A stretch of 59,818 bases of DNA from assembly GCF_000981225.1 (NCBI RefSeq), contig NZ_LAJC01000031.1:1-59818 (forward strand), read 5' to 3'. This document shows, piece after piece, positions 53,083 to 59,818 of the stretch. The notes beneath the pieces were generated by a model, which was given only the letters and a program-made list of their open reading frames with translations, was not told where the DNA came from and ran no database searches. The position numbers were made by a program, and so were the translations under genes. Every line of letters begins with the position of its first letter. The stretch's first letter is position 1. The stretch is from Allosalinactinospora lopnorensis (GTDB lineage: Bacteria; Actinomycetota; Actinomycetes; Streptosporangiales; Streptosporangiaceae).

Positions 53083-55134
53083 ATGGGCAGAAAACGCGGA
53101 CCGGCAACGAGGCAGACCATCCGAAGGCAGTTGGCGCGGATGGTGCTGATCCCGAGTGTCAGCTTCCTTGTGCTGTGGGCGATCATGACCGCGACCGGCA
53201 CCTTCCAGGCCGGGACTCTGATGCTTTCGGTGGTCAACGGCCGTGACAGTGTTGCCGTGTTCGACTCCATCGCGGCTGAGCTGCGGGAGGAACGGAGGCT
53301 CACCCAGCTCTATCTGGGAGACCCTGATGCGGAGGGAGTCCGGGGCGAGCTGGAGGAGCAGCGCGAGAGCACCGACGATTCCCTCGGTACAGCCCGTGAA
53401 AGGGCGTCCACCTTGCGCTCCAGCGACGACGACGAGGTCCGCAGCAAGGCGCGCGCCTTCCTCGAGAACGGCGGGAAGCTGGACGGTCTGCGGGCGGAGG
53501 TGGGCGAAGGGGAGACCGACCGGGACTCCTCGCTGTTCGGCTACACCACGCTGATCGAGGACATCACCCTCCTCACCTCGTCGCTGCTGCGCGGCCTGGA
53601 CCACGGGGCGAGCCTCTCGGAGTCCGTGCTGGCCAGGGAACTGCTGGGCGCCCGTGAGGAGTACTCGCGGGCCGAAGCCCTCCTCGCCGGCGCCATCGCG
53701 GCGGACGGCCTCTCCTATCAGGAGACCGCGCATTTCACCTACCTCACCGCCTCCTACCGCGGCACCCTCACCGAGGCCCGGCAGGACATGAGCGGTGAGA
53801 TCCGCCGGCAGTACGAGGACATGATCGGGTCGGGGAACTGGGCCAAGACCGAGCAGCTCAGTAGGAGCGTCGTCACCCGTTCGCCCATACGCCAGCCCGA
53901 GGAGCCCGGGGACGCCGCCACCTGGAACTCCGAGATTCCGGTCAGTGGAAGCGAGTGGGAGGAGGCGGCCCAAGGGGCGACGCCCGCGTTCGACGATCTC
54001 GTCTCCGCCCAGGCGGAGCTCGCCACCGACACGGCCTGGGACGCCGCGCTGTGGCGGATCGCCGCCGGTTTCGCCGGCTGCGCGGTCACGTTGGTGGCCG
54101 GGATCGTCGCCATCGTCATCGCGACCCGTTCCTCACGCCGCCTCATCGGGCGGCTGTCCCGGCTGCGCAGTGAAGCCCTGAACCTGACCGAGACCAGGCT
54201 GCCCGGCATCGTCGCCCGGGCGCAGAGCGGTCGGCGGGTGGACGTGGCCGAAGAGCTGCCGGCGCTGTCCTTCGGTGCGGACGAGATCGGGCAGGTCGCC
54301 GATGCGTTCAACACCGCCCAACGTACCGCGGTCGGCGCGGCCGTGAAGCAGGCGGAGATCAGGAAGGGGGTCAACCGGGTGTTCCTCGGCATCGCCTACC
54401 GCAACCAAACCCTGGTGCAGTGCCAACTCCGCCTGCTCGACGAGATCGAAGACAACGAAGGAGACCTCGACAAGCTGCAGAAACTCTTCCGGCTGGACCA
54501 CCTGGCCACGCGCGCCCGCAGGTACGCCGACAACCTGATAATCCTCGGCGGGGCCTCGTCCGCCCGCCGCTGGCGCCGCCCGCTCCCGTTGGTGGACGTC
54601 TTGCGCGCGGCCGTTTCCGAGACCGAGGACTACGAGCGCGTCCGCCTCACCTCGGCTCCGCGGGTCTGGCTGCGGGGCCTGGCCGTTGCCGATGTCGTAC
54701 ACCTCATCGCCGAGCTCGTGGAGAACGCCGCCCAGTTCTCCCCGGCAGGTTCGCAGGTCGACCTGAATTGCGGGCCGGTCGCGGGCGGGATCGCGGTCGA
54801 CGTCGAGGATCGGGGCATCGGTATGACCGAGGAGGGGTACGCCTCGGCCGCGCGCACACTGGCCGAGGCCCCCGAGTTCGACGTGATGGCGCTGCCGGAC
54901 GAACCGCGCCTGGGATTGTTCGTCGTGGCCCGGTTGGCCGCCCGGCATGGTGTCAAGGTGCGGTTGTTCCCCTCGCCCTACGGAGGGACGCGGGCCACGG
55001 TGGTTCTGCCCCAGGAGCTGCTGGAGCCGGTGAGCACGGACGACGGCGACGTGACGGAGGAGATGATGGTGCTGCCGGGCCAGCGCCCCGCCGCCGTGCC
55101 CAGATCTCCCGGAGGTGGAACCGGTGATGGGTAG
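53083..55134 (+). CDS. Second conservon-type sensor kinase (CvnA-like)
   Basis: A 683-aa paralogue of the kinase 5 kb upstream, with the same plan: TM1 at about 18-42 (MVLIPSVSFLVLWAIMTATG), helical nitrate-sensor-like ectodomain, TM2 near 323-345, HAMP-like linker, AYRNQTLVQCQLRLLDEIED, and HATPase_c motifs LIAELVENAAQFSPAG, VEDRGIGMTEEG and LGLFVVARLAARHG. Start ATG 53083 with GGGGGA upstream. It lacks the basic C-terminal tail of standard CvnA. Only a broken DUF742 gene follows; roadblock and GTPase genes are absent, so it either uses partners of the other conservon or is decaying. Confidence 0.9.
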   Translation: MGRKRGPATRQTIRRQLARMVLIPSVSFLVLWAIMTATGTFQAGTLMLSVVNGRDSVAVFDSIAAELREERRLTQLYLGDPDAEGVRGELEEQRESTDDSLGTARERASTLRSSDDDEVRSKARAFLENGGKLDGLRAEVGEGETDRDSSLFGYTTLIEDITLLTSSLLRGLDHGASLSESVLARELLGAREEYSRAEALLAGAIAADGLSYQETAHFTYLTASYRGTLTEARQDMSGEIRRQYEDMIGSGNWAKTEQLSRSVVTRSPIRQPEEPGDAATWNSEIPVSGSEWEEAAQGATPAFDDLVSAQAELATDTAWDAALWRIAAGFAGCAVTLVAGIVAIVIATRSSRRLIGRLSRLRSEALNLTETRLPGIVARAQSGRRVDVAEELPALSFGADEIGQVADAFNTAQRTAVGAAVKQAEIRKGVNRVFLGIAYRNQTLVQCQLRLLDEIEDNEGDLDKLQKLFRLDHLATRARRYADNLIILGGASSARRWRRPLPLVDVLRAAVSETEDYERVRLTSAPRVWLRGLAVADVVHLIAELVENAAQFSPAGSQVDLNCGPVAGGIAVDVEDRGIGMTEEGYASAARTLAEAPEFDVMALPDEPRLGLFVVARLAARHGVKVRLFPSPYGGTRATVVLPQELLEPVSTDDGDVTEEMMVLPGQRPAAVPRSPGGGTGDG

Positions 55135-55674
55135 TGGAGGAGCGCACGAGAAGCCGGACGGGGCATCCCGCGAGACGCCCCGCGCGCGGACGGCGGAGCC
55201 GTTGAGGGCGGTGGAGGGCGACGGGCCGGAGGGTTTGCGGCGCGCAGCGTCTCCGTTGAGGGCGGTGGAGGGCGACGGGCCGGAGGGTTTGCGGCGCGCA
55301 GCGTCTCCGTTGAGGGCGGTGGAGGGCGACGGGCCGGGAAGCTGCTCCGCCCCTTCGCCGTCCAGATCGGGGACGAGGGAGAGAAGGGTGTTGCTCCCCT
55401 CCCAGAGCTGGAGCTGACGAGCCTGGTGACCGCCGCCCGCTCTCCGGAACCCCGGGACGTCCTGCGGCCGGAGCGGGAGAAGATCCTCGACCGTGCGCGC
55501 CGCCCGCACACCGTCGTCGAGCTCGCCGCCCACCTGGAACTGCCGATGAGCGTGACGAGGCTGCTCGCCTCCCGGATGGTCGCCGAGGGCGCCCTCGTGT
55601 TGTGCGTCCCCTCGAACGAGCCCAGCGAGGACGATCTCCTGCAGGCGGTCCTGACCGGGCTCCGTTCCCTGTGA
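55127..55674 (+). pseudogene. DUF742 gene (CvnC-like) interrupted by a frameshift and a 54-bp tandem repeat
   Basis: The ATG at 55127 follows GGAGGTGG by eight bases and overlaps the kinase stop. It reads MGSGGAHEKPDGASRE, then repeats of PLRAVEGDGPEGLRRAAS. At about 55335 the frame is lost: the DUF742 domain (LLRPFAVQIGDE, ELELTSLVTAARS, LAAHLELPMSVTRLLASRMV, DLLQAVLTGLRSL) continues in the next frame to 55674. That second frame has no usable start codon before GTG 55426. Adding one G in CCGGGAAG would restore GDGPGKLLRPF and one continuous gene. So it is a one-base deletion, a sequencing error, or programmed frameshifting. Confidence 0.75.
55201..55337 (+). repeat. 54-bp tandem repeat, two and a half copies
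   Basis: Units begin GTTGAGGGCGGTGGAGGGCG at 55201, 55255 and 55309; the first two are identical over 54 bp, and the third runs only about 28 bp. The unit length keeps frame and encodes an 18-residue repeat in the first frame of the broken DUF742 gene. Confidence 0.95.
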
Positions 55675-55716
55675 CCCGGCGCGTCCCGGAGGGAGCGCAC
55701 TGCTACCTTGCGGCGC

Positions 55717-56931
55717 GTGGGTATCGAACGGATCGGCATTGTGGGCGCGGGGATCGTCGGCCTGGCGCTGGCGCGGTGGGTCACGGTGAACCGGCCCGGC
55801 GCGCGGGTCACCGTGCTGGAGAAAGAGGATCGGGTCGCCGCCCATCAGACCGGGCACAACAGCGGTGTCGTGCACGCAGGGCTGTACTACCGGCCGGGCT
55901 CGCTCAAGGCCACGCTGTGCCGGCGCGGGGTAGGGCTGCTGCGCGAGTACTGCGCGGAGCGCGAGTTGCCCTACGAGGAGGTCGGCAAGATCCTCGTGGC
56001 CCGGAGCGCCGACGATTCCGCGCGGCTGGACGCCATCGAACGCCGGGCCGAGGCCAACGGAGTCCCGGGTGTGCGCCGGCTCGGTCCCGAAGGGCTGCGG
56101 GAGCTCGAACCGCGCGTCCAAGGAACCGGGGGACTGCATTCTCCGCATACGGCCGTCACCGATTTCATCGCGGTCGCGGAGTCCCTCGCCGACGATGTCC
56201 GCAGGGCGGGTGGCCGGGTCCTGCTCGACAGTCCCGTGATCGCGCTGGGCCAGGACGCCGATGGCGCCGAGGTGCTCACCGGTGATCCGCGGGGTGAGCG
56301 CGTGAAGCGGTGGTTCGACACCGTCGTCCTCTGCGGGGGGCTGTACAGCGACCGGCTGGCCCGCATGGCGGGGGCGGACACCGATCCGCGCATCGTCCCT
56401 TTCCGGGGGCAGTACCACGAGCTGGTCCCGGAGCGCCGGCACCTCGTGCGCGGCCTGATCTACCCTGTCCCGGACCCGCGGTACCCGTTCCTCGGCGTGC
56501 ATCTTACGCGGCACGTCCACGGAGAGGTCATGGCCGGCCCCAACGCCATCCTGGCCACCGCGCGAGAGGGGTACCGGGTCCGCGACGTTCTCCGGCGCGA
56601 CCTGGCCGAGACCCTGGCCTGGCCGGGACTCTGGCGGCTGGCCCGCGCCCACTGGACGGTGGGCGCCCGCGAAATGGTGGTGTCGGCTTCCCGCGCCGCC
56701 TTCGCGCGCGAAGCCCGCAGGCTGGTTCCCGAGATCACAGCGGAGGACCTGTGCTCTGCTCCGGCGGGAGTGCGCGCCCAGGCGCTTACCCGGGACGGGA
56801 CCCTTCTCGACGACTTCGCCATCGACACCCGGGGCCGGGTGGTCTGCGTCCGCAACGCCCCCTCCCCGGCGGCGACCTCCGCCCTGGCCATCGGCGAGTA
56901 CCTGGGCGAGAAGGTGCTGAGCACCCGCTGA
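55717..56931 (+). CDS. lhgO: L-2-hydroxyglutarate oxidase (LhgO family)
   Basis: A 404-aa FAD oxidoreductase that oxidises L-2-hydroxyglutarate, a metabolic by-product, to 2-oxoglutarate. FAD motif GIVGAGIVGLALAR is at the N-terminus; TGHNSGVVHAGLYYRPGS, the LhgO/L2HGDH signature, follows, then PFRGQYHEL and FLGVHLTRHVHGE. GTG 55717 is chosen because TGCTACCTT, an extended -10 box, ends seven bases before it, which points to a leaderless mRNA. TTG 55708 would overlap that box. It converges on the HNH gene with a shared terminator. Confidence 0.9.
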   Translation: MGIERIGIVGAGIVGLALARWVTVNRPGARVTVLEKEDRVAAHQTGHNSGVVHAGLYYRPGSLKATLCRRGVGLLREYCAERELPYEEVGKILVARSADDSARLDAIERRAEANGVPGVRRLGPEGLRELEPRVQGTGGLHSPHTAVTDFIAVAESLADDVRRAGGRVLLDSPVIALGQDADGAEVLTGDPRGERVKRWFDTVVLCGGLYSDRLARMAGADTDPRIVPFRGQYHELVPERRHLVRGLIYPVPDPRYPFLGVHLTRHVHGEVMAGPNAILATAREGYRVRDVLRRDLAETLAWPGLWRLARAHWTVGAREMVVSASRAAFAREARRLVPEITAEDLCSAPAGVRAQALTRDGTLLDDFAIDTRGRVVCVRNAPSPAATSALAIGEYLGEKVLSTR

Positions 56932-56958
56932 CGGGTCGCGCACTACGGGGCAGGTAAC

Positions 56959-56999
56959 GCGCACCGGCGCGCGGGCGGAACGCCCGCGCGCCGGTGCGC
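56959..56999. terminator. Bidirectional 19-bp hairpin between lhgO and the HNH gene
   Basis: GCGCACCGGCGCGCGGGCG (56959-56977), GAA loop, exact complement (56981-56999), placed in the 79-base gap between convergent genes. Confidence 0.85.
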
Positions 57000-57010
57000 C
57001 CGTCAGAGGG

Positions 57011-57655
57011 TCAGCAGGTGGAGTCGAGAAGCTCCTCCAGTTCCCCCTCCTCCGCGGGATCGATGGTGAGGTCCCATTCGTATTTCACGTTGATCCAGCT
57101 CCTCGTGTAGTCGCAGTGGATGCCGGTCTCGGTCGGCATCCACTCGGAGGGGTCCTTGTCGCCTTTGGAGCTGTTGCTGGACGGGCTCACCGCCCACAAC
57201 TGGGGGGTGTCGAGATCGTTGGCGAATTCCTCGCGCTGACTGGTGGACCAATCGCCGGCACCGGAGTCCCAGGCCTCCTTCAGCGGGACGAAATGGTCGA
57301 CGCTGGCCTGTGAGGGATCGTCGGTGACCTCACCGTCGAACGGGCTGGTCCAGGAGCCGGATGTGGGGTAGCAGTTGCCTCCCACCTCGACATTGTCGCC
57401 GTCGCGCTGCAGCACCATTTCGCGTGCGTTGCAGTTGCCCTCGACCGCCGACCAGTGGGGGAAGAGGTCGCGGCTGTAGCCGGGGACGTCCTCTTCGGAC
57501 GCCACGGTGAGACTGTCGAGCTGCGATCGGGCCTCCGCGAGGCTCGGCGGTGGGGGAGGGGCGGCCTGGACGGGGGAGGCCGAGCCCACCAACAGGGCGA
57601 ACATCCCCAATCCGGCGGTCGACGCACCGGCGAGACGGCGGGTGGTCACTGGCAT
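57011..57655 (-). CDS. Secreted HNH endonuclease family protein (DUF1524-like)
   Basis: A 214-aa exported protein. A signal peptide with RR near the start (MPVTTRRLAGASTAGLGM) and a hydrophobic core ends at VQA-AP near residue 31. The mature part carries the HNH-family signature: VDHFVPLKEAWDSGA (119-133, catalytic His121), NSSKGDKDPSEWMP (161-174) and CDYTRSWINVKYEW. Four Cys (75, 95, 181, 214) could form two disulfides. Such proteins are common extracellular nucleases of actinomycetes, used for nutrient recovery or competition. Start ATG 57655 with GGAGA upstream. A 40-bp palindrome lies about 90 bases upstream. Confidence 0.9.
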   Translation of the reverse strand: MPVTTRRLAGASTAGLGMFALLVGSASPVQAAPPPPPSLAEARSQLDSLTVASEEDVPGYSRDLFPHWSAVEGNCNAREMVLQRDGDNVEVGGNCYPTSGSWTSPFDGEVTDDPSQASVDHFVPLKEAWDSGAGDWSTSQREEFANDLDTPQLWAVSPSSNSSKGDKDPSEWMPTETGIHCDYTRSWINVKYEWDLTIDPAEEGELEELLDSTC

Positions 57656-57976
57656 ATGAGTCTCCAAGCAGAGCGGGTGCTTTCGGACTCTCCGAGAGTC
57701 GCCCACGCTTCGAGAGCGGGGGAATATGGGGCGGGTTAACAATTGATGACCGTCTCTGGCCGGATCCGGCCAGAGACGGTCATCCGGTGGAGCGCGGGGG
57801 CGGGCCGGCTTGGCGCATCCGGGGCCGGCGTTCCTGCGTACGGCGGGGAATCGGTGCGACACCGATCCGGGGCAGCGGATACCGTAGAGAAGGTTCAGCC
57901 GGTGAGCCGGATGTACCGAGGCCCCGGCGAGTCGCCGGACGGATCAGTCAGTAGTTCTCCCTACGGAAAGACCACA
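57656..57976. other. Divergent region between the HNH nuclease gene and tyrS
   Basis: Dominated by the 40-bp palindrome at 57745-57784. No gene is supported, although frames stay open through it. GATACCGT near 57878 may be a -10 box for tyrS. Confidence 0.45.
57745..57784. repeat. Perfect 40-bp palindrome
   Basis: The 20-base arm GATGACCGTCTCTGGCCGGA (57745-57764) is followed at once by its exact reverse complement (57765-57784), with no loop. It lies between two divergent genes, where a terminator for either is not expected. Confidence 0.9.
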
Positions 57977-59278
57977 GTGCCCGACATCATCGACGACCTC
58001 GAATGGCGAGGCCTCCTCTCGCAGACCACGGACCTTGATGAACTCCGCAAGGCACTCGCCGATGGCCCGGTCACCCTCTATTGCGGCTTCGATCCCACCG
58101 CGGGGAGCCTGCACGTAGGCCACCTCACCCAGATCCTGACGCTGGCGCGCTTCCAGCACGCCGGGCATCGCCCGATCGCGCTGGTCGGCGGCGGGACCGG
58201 TCTTATCGGCGATCCCAAGCCCGCCGCGGAGCGCGCGCTGAACTCGGCGGAGACCGTCGAGGAGTGGGGCCGGGTCCTCGGCCGCCAGCTCTCGGCGTTT
58301 CTGCGCTTCACTCCTGGAGGCGAGCGGCCAGGCCCGACGGACGCCATTCTCGACAACAACGCCGAATGGCTTGCCGCTATGAGCGCCATCGAGTTGCTGC
58401 GCGATGTCGGAAAGCACTTCAGCGTCAACCAGATGCTCGCCCGCGAGACGGTGAGGAGCCGGCTCGACGGCGAGGGAATGAGTTACACCGAGTTCAGCTA
58501 CGTGCTCCTGCAGGCGTACGACTTCGTCGAGCTCTACCGGCGGCACGGCTGCACACTGCAGATCGGCGGCAGCGACCAGTGGGGCAACATCACAGCAGGA
58601 CTCGACCTGATCCGCCGAATGGACGGGAACGCCCCGCACGGCCCGGCGCACTGCCTGACCACGAACCTGCTCACCAGGAGCGACGGGACGAAGTTCGGCA
58701 AGACCGAGACGGGCAGCGTGTGGCTCGATCCCGAACTGACCACGCCCTACGCCTTCTACCAGTTCTGGTTCAACGCCAACGACCGGGACATCGTCCGTTT
58801 CCTCAAGGTCTTCAGCTTCCGCTCCAAGGATGAGATCGAGGCCCTGGAGCGGCAGACCGAGGAACGTCCGGCCGCCCGGGCCGCCCAACGGGCGCTGGCG
58901 GAGGAACTGACCACGCTGGTGCACGGCGAGGAGGAGTGCCGCAAGGTCGTGGAGGCCAGCCGTGCCCTGTTCGGCCAGGCGGACCTGGGAGACCTCGACG
59001 CCGGCACGCTCAGCGCCGCGCTGGCGGAGGTACCGAAAGCGGAGTTGGCGGGCCCCGTCGACGAGCTGCCGCCAGTGGTCGACCTGCTCGCGGCCACCGG
59101 GCTGGTTCCGAGCAAGTCGGCGGCGCGCCGGGCGATCCAGGAGGGTGGCGCCTACCTGAACAACACGAAGGTCAGCGACGTCGAGGCCCGGGCGTCCGGG
59201 GAGGATCTGCTGCACGGGCGCTATCTTGTGCTGCGGCGAGGCAAGCGCAACATAGGTGGTGTCATCGTCACTGCGTAG
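57977..59278 (+). CDS. tyrS: Tyrosyl-tRNA synthetase
   Basis: A 433-aa class I synthetase of the bacterial TyrRS type. CGFDPTAGSLHVGHL holds the HIGH motif (HVGH 46-49), the KMSKS loop is KFGKT (SDGTKFGKTETGS), and QIGGSDQWGNI and the Tyr-binding YDFVELY are present. The C-terminal S4-like domain is SKSAARRAIQEGGAYLNNTK. Start GTG 57977 with GGAAAG seven bases upstream. No T-box was seen before it. A hairpin terminator follows at 59296. In mycobacteria tyrS is followed by an rRNA operon, which the promoter array downstream here also suggests. Confidence 0.96.
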   Translation: MPDIIDDLEWRGLLSQTTDLDELRKALADGPVTLYCGFDPTAGSLHVGHLTQILTLARFQHAGHRPIALVGGGTGLIGDPKPAAERALNSAETVEEWGRVLGRQLSAFLRFTPGGERPGPTDAILDNNAEWLAAMSAIELLRDVGKHFSVNQMLARETVRSRLDGEGMSYTEFSYVLLQAYDFVELYRRHGCTLQIGGSDQWGNITAGLDLIRRMDGNAPHGPAHCLTTNLLTRSDGTKFGKTETGSVWLDPELTTPYAFYQFWFNANDRDIVRFLKVFSFRSKDEIEALERQTEERPAARAAQRALAEELTTLVHGEEECRKVVEASRALFGQADLGDLDAGTLSAALAEVPKAELAGPVDELPPVVDLLAATGLVPSKSAARRAIQEGGAYLNNTKVSDVEARASGEDLLHGRYLVLRRGKRNIGGVIVTA

Positions 59279-59295
59279 CCGCGGCGGAGATTCCC

Positions 59296-59327
59296 GGTGC
59301 CCGCCCGGGAGCCGCAGGGCGGGCACC
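59296..59327 (+). terminator. Hairpin terminator after tyrS
   Basis: GGTGCCCGCCC (59296-59306) pairs with GGGCGGGCACC (59317-59327) around a 10-base loop, 17 bases after the tyrS stop. Confidence 0.75.
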
Positions 59328-59555
59328 ACGGCTCCAAAGGACGACGCGGGGCGAGAGGTCTCGTACGCTGCCGCGGATTCGTGTCCCCGAGCGTGTTTAA
59401 GCCGCATACCAGAGGGGCAGGTACACCCTTGCGAACGGAAGCTTGACGTACCGTACGGGTGTGGTGCGCGCCCGCGCGAGGTCAGGAGGCCAAGACCTGC
59501 GGAGCAGGCGCAACCGGCCAGTGGCTGGTGCAGACGCCGCGGAGTCCGGCCCGAT

Positions 59556-59584
59556 TTGACGCACCTGAACGTGGAACCTATCGT
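59556..59584 (+). promoter_or_regulatory. Promoter P1: TTGACG, 17 bp, TATCGT
   Basis: -35 TTGACG (59556-59561) and -10 TATCGT (59579-59584) at ideal spacing: a near-consensus housekeeping sigma promoter. Confidence 0.6.
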
Positions 59585-59680
59585 TATCCAGTCGGTGCGG
59601 GCTGGCGAGTGACTCAGAGGAACTCGAAACCGGACCGCACATCACCCCGAAGGTTACTGACCTGGGCGGCTGTCCGGGAC

Positions 59681-59689
59681 TGGTAATCT
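59681..59689 (+). promoter_or_regulatory. Promoter P2: extended -10 TGG-TAATCT
   Basis: TAATCT (59684-59689) with a TG one base upstream, an extended -10. The -35 is weak (CTGACC at 59657-59662, 21 bp away). Confidence 0.4.
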
Positions 59690-59761
59690 GGAATCTCGCG
59701 GTTCTCCTCCCGTGGGACTTTCGAGGGATTGGCTCGCCGAAACTTTTTCGGGAATGCCGAT

Positions 59762-59790
59762 TTGGCGCTCTCGGAGGGGATTGGTAAGCT
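59762..59790 (+). promoter_or_regulatory. Promoter P3: TTGGCG, 17 bp, TAAGCT
   Basis: -35 TTGGCG (59762-59767), 17-bp spacer, -10 TAAGCT (59785-59790) with an extended TGG. Only 28 bases remain before the window edge. Confidence 0.55.
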
Positions 59791-59818
59791 AAATGGAGAA
59801 ACCGTAAAAACGGTGACG

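Larger units (their letters stand above)
59328..59818 (+). other. Gene-free region with stacked promoters at the window end
   Basis: No protein gene is supported over nearly 500 bases. Three promoter-like sequences on the plus strand point out of the window. The final bases form ACCGT-AAAA-ACGGT, a small stem. This is probably the 5' control region of a stable-RNA operon. Confidence 0.5.

Noticed and set aside
55201-55337. 54-bp repeats as a CRISPR array
   Set aside because: The copies are directly adjacent without spacers, keep a reading frame and lie inside a gene.
57743-57976. Longer TyrS starting at 57743 inside the palindrome
   Set aside because: TyrRS homology begins at PDIIDDLEWRG, and GTG 57977 has a fitting ribosome-binding site; the upstream translation is not conserved in type.

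Overview
The window is about 60 kb of high-GC actinobacterial chromosome. Third codon positions are almost all G or C, GTG starts and 4-bp ATGA/GTGA gene overlaps are frequent, and it carries typical actinobacterial families: conservon genes, an XRE-DUF5753/DUF397 pair, Rel, RarA and an argCJBDFRGH cluster. Gene content best fits a filamentous actinomycete of the Streptosporangiales, probably Nocardiopsaceae (Nocardiopsis, Streptomonospora or Thermobifida type). That placement is inference from gene content, not a database match. I saw no tRNA gene, CRISPR array, insertion sequence or prophage.

Layout. 1-4600 is an accessory block on the minus strand. It holds an MmeI-like type IIL restriction-modification enzyme cut by the window edge, a 90-aa acidic partner, and an XRE-DUF5753/DUF397 regulator pair read away from an AT-rich operator, with a 75-aa orphan on the other side. 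4700-25950 is a conserved housekeeping block: apt, rel, a cupin, a DUF349 protein, an MBL hydrolase, aspS, a PAS/GAF/SpoIIE phosphatase, rarA, a membrane Ser/Thr kinase, and then a tightly coupled run of DUF948, DUF6167-like, alaS, ruvX, mltG and aroE. The order resembles mycobacterial and streptomycete genomes, except that ppiB and hisS are missing from their usual places.

25950-34140 is the translation block infC-rpmI-rplT, a SpoU methyltransferase, a PAS histidine kinase, then pheS-pheT. infC appears to start at a non-canonical AUC and follows a leader with an attenuator-like terminator. pheT carries a perfect 28-bp palindrome inside its coding sequence. 34460-38140 is a catabolic locus: class III aminotransferase, MarR regulator with an interleaved inverted-repeat operator, and a PuuB-like FAD oxidoreductase. 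38270-47240 is the complete arginine cluster, with three helically phased TTGCAT-type half-sites before argC as the likely target of the ArgR encoded inside it, and a strong terminator after argH.

47540-51820 is a conservon (nitrate-sensor-like kinase, roadblock, DUF742, small GTPase) whose kinase tail is split into a coupled second frame. A CbiX-like protein and a second, degenerate conservon follow. The second one has a kinase plus a frameshifted DUF742 gene carrying a 54-bp tandem repeat, and no roadblock or GTPase. The window ends with lhgO, a secreted HNH nuclease, tyrS, and an array of three strong promoters running off the edge. tyrS followed by stacked promoters suggests that a ribosomal RNA operon begins just beyond 59818.
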